Notes: a model not told the origin generated them from the letters alone. Numbered from the stretch's first letter, positions 1 to 6,936 are shown. The stretch: DNA of 8,845 nucleotides from JARROD01 sp037384225 (GCA_037384225.1 JARROD010000194.1:1-8845), one strand, 5' to 3'. Program-made: numbers and translations.

Positions 1-1364
1 TGATGAAATACATCAAATATTTTCTTCTGCTCATTGATGGAAATACCCATACCCGTATCTATAACGGATATGCGTGTCCACAGATGCTGTTCATCTGATT
101 TTTTGGTGACTATTCCTCCGATGGCATGGTCATTCACTTTGGAAGAGGGGACTACTATTATGTTCACTTTTCCCTTTTCGGTGAATCGCAGGGCGTTGTC
201 GACTAAATTTCTCAATACCTGCGCTAAACGGTTGGGATCGCTCATTACAATATCAGGCAGATCCTTATCAATTGAAGAGATGACTTTTATACCTTTCATT
301 CTCGCCTGTTCCAGGTGCATACGTTCGATTTCGGTTATTATTGATTGCAGGGAGAAGGGGCGGGGATCAAGTTCAATCTCACCGGCATCCATGGCCGCAT
401 AATCGATAATATCGTTGACAATTTTGGTGAGGGATTCCGCTGAAGTTTTCAGGGTTTCGAGCAGCTCTTTCTGACCGGGGTTTTCGGATTCTTCATAGGC
501 GAGGTTGGCAGAACCGACTATGCCATTGAGCGGTGTCTTTAGTTCATGGGTCATGGCCGCCAGAAAGGCGGTTTTCGCCTGGCTGGTGACTTTTGCAATT
601 TCTATATCTTTTTGTTTGTGCTCGAATAGTTTACGGCCGGTAATATCCCGGGCAATAGCAAAGATAAGATGCTCTTCCATAGAGGTAACCGATTTCCATT
701 CAACCCACCTGTAGGTACCATTTACTGTTCTATAACGGTTTTCGAACAACGCTGTATCGGCTCCCACGATACAGTTGGCATACTGAGCTTCTGTGTGAAT
801 GCGATCGTCGGGGTGAATGAAAGACTGGAACTGCCTTTTCAGCAGCTCTTTCTGAGACCAGCCCAGCAGCTTTTGCCAGGCGGGGTTTACGCGGATGAAA
901 TAGCCTTTAAAATCAACCACGCAGAATAAATCTGGTGACAGGGTAAAAAAACTATCGATATGACCGATTTTTTTCTTGAACGGCGTTAAATTATGCACAC
1001 TGACAAACAGTAGATTACGTTCGAGCAATGGAACCGCGCGCAGATGTACCCAGCGGAAACTGCCATCGGTATGTTTGAGTCTGATTTCTGTATCGAGAGA
1101 AGCGTTATCGGTTAAACATTGTTTGAGTTCGTCTTCTGCTTTTTTTCTATCCGGCGGGTGAATAAACTTATTGAAGCTCTTAGTCAGAGTGTCTTTGGGG
1201 TCCTGCCCAAGCAGTTCCTGCCAAGGTTGACTGAGGTGGAGTATGTTCAGTTGTGTATCCAAAATACCCAAGGCGTCGAGGACGCCTTCACCCAGCATGT
1301 AGTTATACCAGGTCAGCGTGCTCATGTCACCGCAACTTTGGGTGCGGTTTTCGTGCTGAGTCAT
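1..1364 (-). CDS. PAS-PAS sensor histidine kinase, 3' end cut by window edge
   Basis: Continuous minus-strand frame of 454 codons, open at the window edge. The start ATG (1364) has GGAG at 1374-1371, 6 nt upstream; an ATG at 1379 in the same frame has no ribosome site, and an in-frame stop lies just before it. Two PAS folds are visible, about residues 25-135 and 136-255; each has the late PAS motif (DGSFRWVHLR and GTYRWVEWKS), and the second ends in DITGRKL. The HisKA domain follows with the H-box MTHELKTPLNGI; phospho-acceptor His273 is at 548-546. The ATPase domain starts with the N-box (NRLAQVLRNLVDNALRF, ~376-392), then DTGMGI (~435-440) and FDVF near the edge. No signal peptide or membrane segment is seen, so it should be a cytoplasmic kinase sensing a soluble or redox cue. 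The H-box style resembles hybrid kinases, so receiver or HPt domains may lie beyond the window. Ligand and partner regulator are unknown. Sampled blocks are lower in GC than uvrA. Confidence 0.9.
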   Translation of the reverse strand, partial: MTQHENRTQSCGDMSTLTWYNYMLGEGVLDALGILDTQLNILHLSQPWQELLGQDPKDTLTKSFNKFIHPPDRKKAEDELKQCLTDNASLDTEIRLKHTDGSFRWVHLRAVPLLERNLLFVSVHNLTPFKKKIGHIDSFFTLSPDLFCVVDFKGYFIRVNPAWQKLLGWSQKELLKRQFQSFIHPDDRIHTEAQYANCIVGADTALFENRYRTVNGTYRWVEWKSVTSMEEHLIFAIARDITGRKLFEHKQKDIEIAKVTSQAKTAFLAAMTHELKTPLNGIVGSANLAYEESENPGQKELLETLKTSAESLTKIVNDIIDYAAMDAGEIELDPRPFSLQSIITEIERMHLEQARMKGIKVISSIDKDLPDIVMSDPNRLAQVLRNLVDNALRFTEKGKVNIIVVPSSKVNDHAIGGIVTKKSDEQHLWTRISVIDTGMGISINEQKKIFDVFH

Positions 1365-1628
1365 ACCACACTCCGGCATAGTTCAACAATAATGTTGGCG
1401 ACTCATCAACGTTCCCGGCTTTGTTGAATGCAGCGCAGATCCGTGACTCATCCCCAATGCTCGTGCATCGAGCAGATTCGAGGGCCGCGCTTTGTGAAGC
1501 ACCCTTGTATCTGGGCCAACCAATAGAAGTTTAGCAGCTAACCTCTGTTTGTGATTTGCAAAGTGGCAGTTAGATTAATAATCAATATCGATAAAGTGAT
1601 GGAATTAATATACCCAAAGCGTTTGAGA
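1365..1628 (-). other. Intergenic/leader region upstream of the sensor kinase
   Basis: No convincing gene in these 264 bases. The half next to the element is AT-rich. Read on the minus strand it contains a -10-like TATATT (1612-1607) without a recognisable -35, and a 6-bp hairpin TGCTCG/CGAGCA (1458-1463 with 1469-1474, 5-nt loop) that would lie in the kinase leader. The decamer GATGAGTC(A/G)C occurs twice on the minus strand, near 1443-1452 and 1398-1407. No residual uvrA 3' coding sequence was found in any minus-strand frame here. A short minus ORF spanning 1538-1792 crosses the element border and resembles nothing known, so it was not called. Confidence 0.5.
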
Positions 1629-1797
1629 TTTAGGTGTGCAGAGTGCGTAATTTTTGTTCCCCCTTCCTTTAACAACAGGGGCGCGACGACGCTGCATGGC
1701 AGGCCCCATGTGAGGGCGCTAGCGCCGCGAATGCCTGGAGCGGCTGGACGGAGCAACGCTGCCAGGGACAAAAAGGGGCGTGCTCTGTGCACCTAAA
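1629..1797. mobile_element. 169-bp element with imperfect terminal inverted repeats (MITE/REP-like), fused to uvrA 3' end
   Basis: The left arm (1629-1657) and the reverse complement of the right arm (1797-1768) share TTTAGGTG, CAGAG, CG and TTTTTGT in the same order; about 22 of 30 positions match with one gap. The two differing dinucleotides are CA against TG. The interior has a perfect 12-bp palindrome GGCGCTAGCGCC (1715-1726) close to the element midpoint, flanked by CAGGC (1700-1704) and GCCTG (1733-1737), so a large cruciform or RNA fold is likely. The arm end (AGGTGCACAGAGCAC) resembles REP-type hairpins. It has no transposase and is too short for one, so it would be non-autonomous and moved in trans. 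No obvious target duplication flanks it. The right border coincides with the point where UvrA leaves its family sequence. It could instead be a paired REP/BIME cassette or an unclassified recombination site. The inverted repeat is directly seen; mobility is inferred. Confidence 0.6.
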
Positions 1798-4521
1798 ACC
1801 GCCTTCCGGTCCCAGGTCGACGATCCAGTCGGCGGTTTTAATAACATCCAGATTGTGTTCAATTACGACGATGGTATTGCCCTGCTCACGCAATTTGTGT
1901 AGTACATTGAGCAGTTGCTGAATATCGTGAAAGTGGAGGCCGGTGGTGGGTTCGTCGAGAATATAAAGTGTTTTTCCGGTGTCGCGCTTGGAGAGTTCCC
2001 GTGCCAGCTTTACACGTTGCGCTTCGCCGCCGGAGAGTGTGGTCGCCGCCTGTCCCAGACGAATATAGGACAGGCCCACATCCATCAAGGTCTGCAGTTT
2101 TTTTGACACCGCGGGAATGGCATCGAAAAATTCCCGTGCGTCTTCCACAGTCATGTCCAACACCTGATGAATGTTTTTACTCTTGTACTTTACCTCCAGC
2201 GTTTCCCTGTTGTAGCGCTTGCCTTTACAGAGGTCGCAGGGCACATAGACATCGGGTAGAAAGTGCATTTCCACTTTAACGACACCGTCGCCCTGGCAGG
2301 CGTCGCAACGCCCGCCTTTGACATTAAAGCTGAAGCGACCCGGCTTATAGCCGCGTGAGCGCGCCTCCTGCGTGCCGGAAAACAATTCGCGGATGGGGGT
2401 GAAAATACCGGTGTAGGTCGCGGGGTTGGATCGGGGTGTGCGACCTATGGGACTCTGGTCGATATCCACGCATTTATCGAAGTGGCTCAAGCCCTCAACC
2501 TCTTTATAAGGAGCGGCTTTCAGCGTGCTGGCGCCGTTGAGCGCCGAGGCGGCCAACGGGTGGAGGGTAGCGTTGATCAGTGTCGATTTACCGGAGCCGG
2601 AAACACCGGTAACGCAGGTCATCAATCCCACCGGAAGTTCCAGGTCGATTTCCTGTAGGTTATTGCCGCTGGCGCCGCATAGTCGCAGAACGCACTGTGG
2701 ATCAAGGGGAATTCGCTGTTCTGGCACTGGGATTCGTCGTTTTCCGGACAGGTATTGGCCGGTCAGGGAAGCTGGATTGCTCTGCACTTGTTTCAGGGTG
2801 CCCTTGGCCACTACTTCACCGCCGTGCACACCGGCACCGGGGCCGATATCGATCAAGTAATCGGCGCTTCGAATAGCGTCTTCATCGTGTTCCACCACAA
2901 TCACTGTGTTGCCGAGATCCCTCAGGTGGGTGAGAGTATTGAGCAGGCGTTCGTTGTCACGCTGGTGCAGGCCGATGGAGGGTTCGTCGAGAATATACAT
3001 CACGCCTACCAGCCCGGCGCCGATTTGGCTGGCCAGGCGGATGCGCTGTGCTTCGCCGCCGGATAGCGTTTCGGCGCTGCGGTTCAGGGTCAGGTAGTTC
3101 AGCCCTACGTCCACCAGAAAGCGAAAACGGTCGCGCAGTTCTTTGAGAATTTTATCGGCGATTTTACCCCGGGCGCCATCGAATTCCAGTGCAATAAAAT
3201 AGTCGTAGGCCTCTCCCACCGGCAGGGTGGTGAGTTGAGGCAGACATTTACCATCCACAAATACGTGCCTTGCCTCGTTGCGCAGGCGGGTGCCGTGACA
3301 GTCCGGGCAGGGTTGAGTAGAGAGGAATTTACTCAAATCCTCACGCACCATCTGCGACTCCGTGTCTCGGTAGCGGCGTTCCATATTGGGTATTACGCCC
3401 TCGAATCTGTGGGTACGCTGGTAGCTGTCGCCACGATCATTGACGTAGCTGAAGTCTATTTCGTCATTGCCGGATCCGTACAACACCGCCTGACGGTATT
3501 TCTTGCGCAGCTTTTTCCAGGGGGTATCGAGATCGAAACCATAGTGCTCAGCCAGCGAAGTCAGCATATGGAAGTAGTAGATATTGCGTTTGTCCCAGCC
3601 GCGGATGGCGCCCTCGGAGAGCGAGGCGTGCTGAAACTGGATGACTTTTTCCTCGTCGAAGTATTGTTTAACTCCGAGCCCGTCACAACCGGGGCAGGCG
3701 CCGGCGGGGTTATTGAAGGAAAACAGCCGCGGTTCCAGTTCGCTCAGTGAGTAGTCACAAATCGGACAGGCGTGTTTGGCGGAAAACAGGCGATCTTCCT
3801 GCTCTCCGTCCATAAAACTGATGGCACTGAGTCCATCGGCTAGATGCAGGGCGGTTTCAAAAGATTCCGCCAGTCGCAGTTGCAGATCGGCGCGTACTTT
3901 AAAGCGGTCCACGACCACTTCAATGGTGTGCTTCCTCTTTTTGTTCAGTTTCGGCGTATCGTCCAGGTCCACTATCAGACCATCGATACGGGCGCGGACA
4001 AAGCCTTCGCGGCGTAGCTGTTCAAATATATGTAAGTGTTCACCTTTTCTGTCGCGTACAATTGGCGCCAATAGCATCAGTTTGGTGCCCTCTGCCAGCG
4101 CCAGCACCTGGTCCACCATTTCACTGACCGATTGTGCCGCCAGCGGTTTGTCGTGAGTCGGGCAGCGCGGCTCGCCCACACGGGCAAACAGTAACCGCAG
4201 ATAGTCGTAGATTTCGGTAATGGTACCCACCGTGGAACGCGGGTTGTGGGAGGTGGATTTTTGCTCTATGGAAATAGCGGGGCTCAGCCCCTCAACATGG
4301 TCTACATCGGGCTTTTCCATCATAGACAAAAATTGCCGCGCATAAGTGGAGAGGGATTCTACGTAGCGGCGCTGGCCTTCAGCGTAAAGTGTATCGAAGG
4401 CCAGAGATGATTTCCCGGACCCGGACAGCCCGGTAATAACGATCAATTTATCCCGGGGGATATCCAGATCGACATTTTTCAGATTGTGGGTGCGGGCGCC
4501 CCTGACAAAAATCGTATCCAC
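1669..4521 (-). CDS. uvrA: UvrABC excision nuclease subunit A, with element-derived C-terminal tail
   Basis: UvrA is the ATP-dependent damage-recognition subunit of nucleotide excision repair; it loads UvrB on lesions in the cytoplasm. The GTG start at 4521 is chosen because family similarity begins there (VDTIFVRGARTHNLKN) and AAGGA lies 8 nt upstream; an ATG at 4569 would add 16 non-family residues. Product 950 aa (E. coli 940). Visible in order: Walker A GLSGSGKSS at 31-39, first zinc module CPIC...CPGC ~250-280, ABC signature LSGGEAQR ~487, Walker B YILDEPSIGLH ~512, second Walker A GVSGSGKST ~640, second zinc module CDAC...CDLC ~738-765, second LSGGEAQR ~828, and Walker B ILDEPTTGLH ~853. 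Family sequence stops at residue 908 (DLGPEGG); E. coli UvrA has about 31 more residues. Here 42 unrelated residues with six cysteines follow, encoded by the 1629-1797 element, which also supplies the TAA. Both ATPase sites are intact, so activity is plausible but the C-terminal function is uncertain. Confidence 0.95.
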   Translation of the reverse strand: MDTIFVRGARTHNLKNVDLDIPRDKLIVITGLSGSGKSSLAFDTLYAEGQRRYVESLSTYARQFLSMMEKPDVDHVEGLSPAISIEQKSTSHNPRSTVGTITEIYDYLRLLFARVGEPRCPTHDKPLAAQSVSEMVDQVLALAEGTKLMLLAPIVRDRKGEHLHIFEQLRREGFVRARIDGLIVDLDDTPKLNKKRKHTIEVVVDRFKVRADLQLRLAESFETALHLADGLSAISFMDGEQEDRLFSAKHACPICDYSLSELEPRLFSFNNPAGACPGCDGLGVKQYFDEEKVIQFQHASLSEGAIRGWDKRNIYYFHMLTSLAEHYGFDLDTPWKKLRKKYRQAVLYGSGNDEIDFSYVNDRGDSYQRTHRFEGVIPNMERRYRDTESQMVREDLSKFLSTQPCPDCHGTRLRNEARHVFVDGKCLPQLTTLPVGEAYDYFIALEFDGARGKIADKILKELRDRFRFLVDVGLNYLTLNRSAETLSGGEAQRIRLASQIGAGLVGVMYILDEPSIGLHQRDNERLLNTLTHLRDLGNTVIVVEHDEDAIRSADYLIDIGPGAGVHGGEVVAKGTLKQVQSNPASLTGQYLSGKRRIPVPEQRIPLDPQCVLRLCGASGNNLQEIDLELPVGLMTCVTGVSGSGKSTLINATLHPLAASALNGASTLKAAPYKEVEGLSHFDKCVDIDQSPIGRTPRSNPATYTGIFTPIRELFSGTQEARSRGYKPGRFSFNVKGGRCDACQGDGVVKVEMHFLPDVYVPCDLCKGKRYNRETLEVKYKSKNIHQVLDMTVEDAREFFDAIPAVSKKLQTLMDVGLSYIRLGQAATTLSGGEAQRVKLARELSKRDTGKTLYILDEPTTGLHFHDIQQLLNVLHKLREQGNTIVVIEHNLDVIKTADWIVDLGPEGGFRCTEHAPFCPWQRCSVQPLQAFAALAPSHGACHAASSRPCC

Positions 4522-4529
4522 AGTAGGAG

Positions 4530-4534
4530 TCCTT
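4530..4534 (-). promoter_or_regulatory. Ribosome binding site deciding the uvrA GTG start
   Basis: AAGGA on the minus strand with 8 nt to GTG at 4521. It supports the shorter uvrA start, which coincides with the beginning of family similarity, over the upstream ATG at 4569. Confidence 0.65.
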
Positions 4535-4568
4535 GAAATAAGACTGATGGAGAAAGGCGAAACCCACA

Positions 4569-4574
4569 AGTATA
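4569..4574 (-). promoter_or_regulatory. Candidate uvrA promoter -10
   Basis: TATACT on the minus strand (5 of 6 to the sigma70 -10) about 47 nt before the GTG, implying a leader of roughly 40 nt. The matching -35 (CGGTAC at 17-bp spacing) is poor, so an activator or a different promoter is possible. No CTG-N10-CAG LexA operator was found within ~100 nt upstream of uvrA. The preceding gene ends at 4626, 104 nt before uvrA, so read-through from it is also possible. Confidence 0.35.
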
Positions 4575-4625
4575 CCGGTTTTGGCTTTAGTGTACCGTTC
4601 TGAAATTAGCACCCTTAATATTTCT

Positions 4626-5114
4626 CTATTGTGGTTTCCCCGCAGCGGTAGAGGCCGCCTTGCTCAACCCCTCAACCAGGGCGTTGACAACCAGGGCTTC
4701 ACTGTAGCCCGACACCAGTGCGAGTTTCTGTATTCCAGGGGCCAACTGTGGGCGTTCGCCGACCAGGGCCACAATCAAATCACTGGCTTCGCTGTCATTC
4801 ATTGTCTGCAATAAATCCCGCAGTTCGGCCAGCATGGCAGCGTCACTCACGTGGTCGATGCTAGTGCTGAGTTCCACCATAGCGATGGTGAGTTCGGCGC
4901 TGGATACGGAGGCGGACAGGGCGTTAACGGCTTCTCGCGCGCTGACTTCGGCAATCGCCTCTTCTGCATTTAACTGCGCCAGGGTGAGGTCTGCGCTGGC
5001 GACGGCCGCCGTCAGGGAATTGATAGCCTGCTGGGCATTGTCGGCGGTGGCGGATTGGGCAGTGGCAATGGGTAATATGATGCCCATGGCCAGAGAGATC
5101 ACGGTTTTTATCAT
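4626..5114 (-). CDS. Small exported alanine-rich protein with tandem 32-residue repeat, function unknown
   Basis: 162 aa from ATG 5114, preferred over ATG 5120 because AGGA (5126-5123) is 8 nt from the former and only 2 nt from the latter. The N-terminus (MIKTVISLAMGIILPIATA) is a typical Sec signal peptide with likely cleavage after the ATA near residue 19, so the mature protein should be periplasmic or secreted; there is no lipobox cysteine and no other membrane helix. Residues 27-58 and 59-90 form a direct tandem duplication (AINSLTAAVASADLTLAQL against AVNALSASVSSAELTIAMV; both units end in VS), rich in Ala, Ser, Leu and Glu and probably helical. The C-terminal part (~91-162) is also predicted helical, with LVGERPQLAPGIQKLALVSG as its most distinctive stretch. 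No cysteines or catalytic motif are visible. It lies upstream of uvrA in the same direction, 104 nt apart; co-transcription is possible but nothing links it to DNA repair. I do not recognise the family. Confidence 0.7.
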   Translation of the reverse strand: MIKTVISLAMGIILPIATAQSATADNAQQAINSLTAAVASADLTLAQLNAEEAIAEVSAREAVNALSASVSSAELTIAMVELSTSIDHVSDAAMLAELRDLLQTMNDSEASDLIVALVGERPQLAPGIQKLALVSGYSEALVVNALVEGLSKAASTAAGKPQ

Positions 5115-5122
5115 TATCATCG

Positions 5123-5126
5123 TCCT
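5123..5126 (-). promoter_or_regulatory. Ribosome binding site deciding the start of the exported protein
   Basis: AGGA on the minus strand, 8 nt before ATG 5114 and only 2 nt before ATG 5120. The spacing supports the 5114 start. Confidence 0.55.
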
Positions 5127-5167
5127 AAGTTGAGGAACTAAATGGTTGCGCTAATGATAGGCAGACA

Positions 5168-5180
5168 AGTTAGTCTAACT
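5168..5180. promoter_or_regulatory. 13-bp palindrome, possible operator of the exported-protein gene
   Basis: AGTTAG-T-CTAACT is a perfect inverted repeat with a 1-nt centre, 54 nt upstream of the start at 5114. An overlapping TTAGT-CTA-ACTAA repeat shares the same bases. The place fits a repressor or activator site in the promoter region of the minus-strand gene. A recognisable strong sigma70 promoter was not found here: TTGCGT with TAGACT at 17-bp spacing on the minus strand is the best and is weak. No regulator family can be named. Confidence 0.3.
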
Positions 5181-5231
5181 AATGGTTATAAATGACGCAA
5201 TGGATGTCAGAATGGTGTTTTTGGTGTCGTC

Positions 5232-5276
5232 ATTCCACTGCCTGTTTCGCGCTCGCGGGAGCGAACTGGAATTTTT
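5232..5276 (+). terminator. Stem-loop followed by a T-run in the divergent intergenic region
   Basis: Outer arms ATTCCA (5232-5237) and TGGAAT (5267-5272) enclose an inner GC-rich hairpin CGCTC/GAGCG (5250-5254 with 5259-5263, loop GCGG), with GTT/AAC pairing just outside it. TTTTT follows at 5272-5276 on the plus strand, the shape of an intrinsic terminator for plus-strand transcription. No plus-strand gene ends here, so it may terminate an unrecognised small RNA, act as an attenuator in a long yajR leader, or, on the minus strand, be part of the leader of the exported-protein gene. The rest of 5115-5469 holds no recognised gene. Confidence 0.35.
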
Positions 5277-5426
5277 GCAGGGCGGTCACCTATCAGCCAG
5301 TGATGGAGCCGTTCATCAGCGGTAAACCTAAAGTGTGAAGTGAAGATATGGGGAGGTTGCACCCGAATATTTGTCGGAAAATGCTATTTGTAACAACTTT
5401 CAGGGCTATCAGCTCCCGGAGCGGAC

Positions 5427-5435
5427 TGCTAAAAT
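5427..5435 (+). promoter_or_regulatory. Extended -10 promoter of yajR
   Basis: TGC-TAAAAT is an extended -10 element (TGn plus 5 of 6 of TATAAT). No good -35 lies 17 bp upstream (TATCAG), which extended -10 promoters tolerate. Transcription would start near 5442, giving a leader of about 28 nt before the GTG at 5470. Confidence 0.45.
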
Positions 5436-5469
5436 GCCGAGTTTTGCAATCTAGAGAAGCTTTCCAACA

Positions 5470-6843
5470 GTGAATTCCCAAACAACTCCTTTTGAGCGTC
5501 GAGTCGTGGCTTCCCTGGCCAGCCTGTATGCCTTCCGCATGATGGGGCTTTTTATGGTTTTGCCGGTACTGACTCTCTATGGCCAAGAATACACGGGGAG
5601 TACGACGTTTCTGTTGGGCGTGGCGCTGGGCGCCTATGGATTTACCCAGGCGTTACTACAGGTTCCTTTTGGCATGCTCTCAGATCGCTGGGGGCGCAAA
5701 CCGGTGATTGTCGTCGGCCTGGTATTATTTGCACTGGGCAGTGTGGTGGCGGCGTTAACAGATTCGGTTTACGGGCTAATTCTGGGGCGCTGCCTGCAGG
5801 GGGGTGGGGCAATCGCGGGTGCGATTATGGCGCTGGTGGCGGATCTTACCGCTGAAGAAAACCGTACCAAGGCAATGGCTTCGATCGGCGCTTCCATTGG
5901 TATTTCCTTTTCCGTGGCCCTGGTGCTGGGCCCCTGGGTGGCGGGGTTGGGGGGGTTATCCGGTGTCTTCTGGTTGACGGCCGGATTTGCCGGGATCGGG
6001 CTTGTGGTCCTTTTCACCTTGATTCCCACCCCCCGGCGGGTTTCTAAGCATCCCGCCGGGAGCCGCCGCGAAGCCAGTGCCGTGCCTTCGCTGCTGGAGC
6101 AAACCCTCCGTCACCCGGAATTGTTGCGATTGTACTCGGGCATTTTCTCTTTGCATTTTATTTTGATGGCGAACTTTGTCGCTCTTCCCGTGGTGCTGAC
6201 AAAACAGTTAGGTCTGGCGGGGGAGTCGCACTGGAAGGTCTATCTACCGCTGCTGGCGCTGGCTTTTGCAACCATGGTGCCGTTTATCATCATTGCAGAG
6301 CGCCGGCGGCGGATGAAAACGGTATTTCTCAGCGCCGTGGCTTTACTTGGCTCAATGGAAGCGGCGATGGTGTGGCTGCAGGTAAACATGCTTGGGGCCT
6401 TAATGGGATTGTTCTTGTTTTTTCTGGCGTTTAACCTGCTGGAGGCGACACTGCCGTCACTGATGAGCAAGATCGCGCCGGCAGGCAGCAAGGGTACGGC
6501 TTCGGGTATTTATTCCACCTGTCAGTTTCTCGGTGCCTTTGGCGGTGGTGTCGCAGGTGGCGGGATGATGCAGTTGGGCGGGGCCGCCTGGGTGTTTGCC
6601 TGCTGCGCTGTGGTTGGGGGAATCTGGCTGTCGATAGCCTACTTTATGTGCTCCCCACGCCACCTTTCCAGTGTCTGGGTGCCCTTGTCCGAGCAAAAGT
6701 TGTCGCAATTGGCATCCACCCAGCAGCTTCTCAGTGGCCTGGCAGGGGTAGAGGAAGTCATTATTCTCGCCGAAGAGCGGGCCGCGTGCCTTAAAGTGGA
6801 CAGCAGCCGCTTTGACCGTCAGGTAATCAGTGAATTTGCCTAG
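5470..6843 (+). CDS. yajR: YajR-type major facilitator transporter with C-terminal YAM domain
   Basis: 457 aa (E. coli YajR 454), inner-membrane MFS of the drug:H+ antiporter type; the physiological substrate of the family is unclear. It starts at GTG with a weak GAGAAG ribosome site; the N-terminus (TPFERRVVASLASLYAFRMMGLFMVLPVL) aligns with the E. coli TPGERR...FSLRMLGMFMVLPVL. Motif A, GMLSDRWGRKP, occupies 68-78 between TM2 and TM3. GRCLQGGGAIAGAIMALVADLT (~108-129) and the block after the central loop (HWKVYLPLLALAFATMVPFII) are also YajR-like. A basic cytoplasmic loop (RRVSKHPAGSRREA, ~195-208) joins the two six-helix halves. After TM12, residues ~400-457 form a soluble ferredoxin-like YAM domain (VPLSEQKL...GVEEVIILAEERAACLKVDSSRF), which separates YajR from other MFS members. 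The same position between uvrA and ssb is occupied by an MFS gene in Pseudomonas. The stop codon lies inside a long stem-loop. Confidence 0.88.
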   Translation: MNSQTTPFERRVVASLASLYAFRMMGLFMVLPVLTLYGQEYTGSTTFLLGVALGAYGFTQALLQVPFGMLSDRWGRKPVIVVGLVLFALGSVVAALTDSVYGLILGRCLQGGGAIAGAIMALVADLTAEENRTKAMASIGASIGISFSVALVLGPWVAGLGGLSGVFWLTAGFAGIGLVVLFTLIPTPRRVSKHPAGSRREASAVPSLLEQTLRHPELLRLYSGIFSLHFILMANFVALPVVLTKQLGLAGESHWKVYLPLLALAFATMVPFIIIAERRRRMKTVFLSAVALLGSMEAAMVWLQVNMLGALMGLFLFFLAFNLLEATLPSLMSKIAPAGSKGTASGIYSTCQFLGAFGGGVAGGGMMQLGGAAWVFACCAVVGGIWLSIAYFMCSPRHLSSVWVPLSEQKLSQLASTQQLLSGLAGVEEVIILAEERAACLKVDSSRFDRQVISEFA

Positions 6844-6900
6844 TGCCCTGCCCCGCCGTTATACGCCCAATCAACGTTTAATGGCGGGGCAGGGCGCTAG
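6840..6900 (+). terminator. 18-bp stem-loop overlapping the yajR stop codon
   Basis: 6840-6857 pairs with 6883-6900: CTAG, one T-G wobble position, then 13 uninterrupted GC-rich pairs (GCCCTGCCCCGCC with GGCGGGGCAGGGC), 25-nt loop. The TAG stop is within the left arm. No T-run follows (GTGCTTTAAACC), so it is not a textbook intrinsic terminator; it may still pause or terminate transcription, protect the yajR mRNA 3' end, or be a dispersed repeat. It separates yajR from the ssb promoter region. Confidence 0.5.
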
Positions 6901-6936
6901 TGCTTTAAACCTGTCCACTTGATGGTACTATATGAC

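Noticed and set aside
34..1427. Several plus-strand ORFs over 1-1427
   Set aside because: They are antisense to the sensor kinase, whose minus-strand frame has clear PAS, HisKA and ATPase motifs.
1551..1796. Small plus-strand ORF (81 aa) and minus ORF (1538-1792) across the element
   Set aside because: Both span the element border, have no ribosome site or recognisable motif, and overlap the uvrA tail.
1629..1797. Integron attC site at the uvrA end
   Set aside because: The arms are TTTAGGTG-type and lack the RYYYAAC/GTTRRRY core pair; length and palindrome do not fit and no integrase is present.
4522..4569. Longer uvrA start at ATG 4569
   Set aside because: It would add 16 residues absent from the family and has no good ribosome site; GTG 4521 has AAGGA at 8 nt.
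5293..5586. 97-aa minus-strand ORF across the yajR start
   Set aside because: It overlaps yajR coding sequence, shows no motif and no ribosome site.
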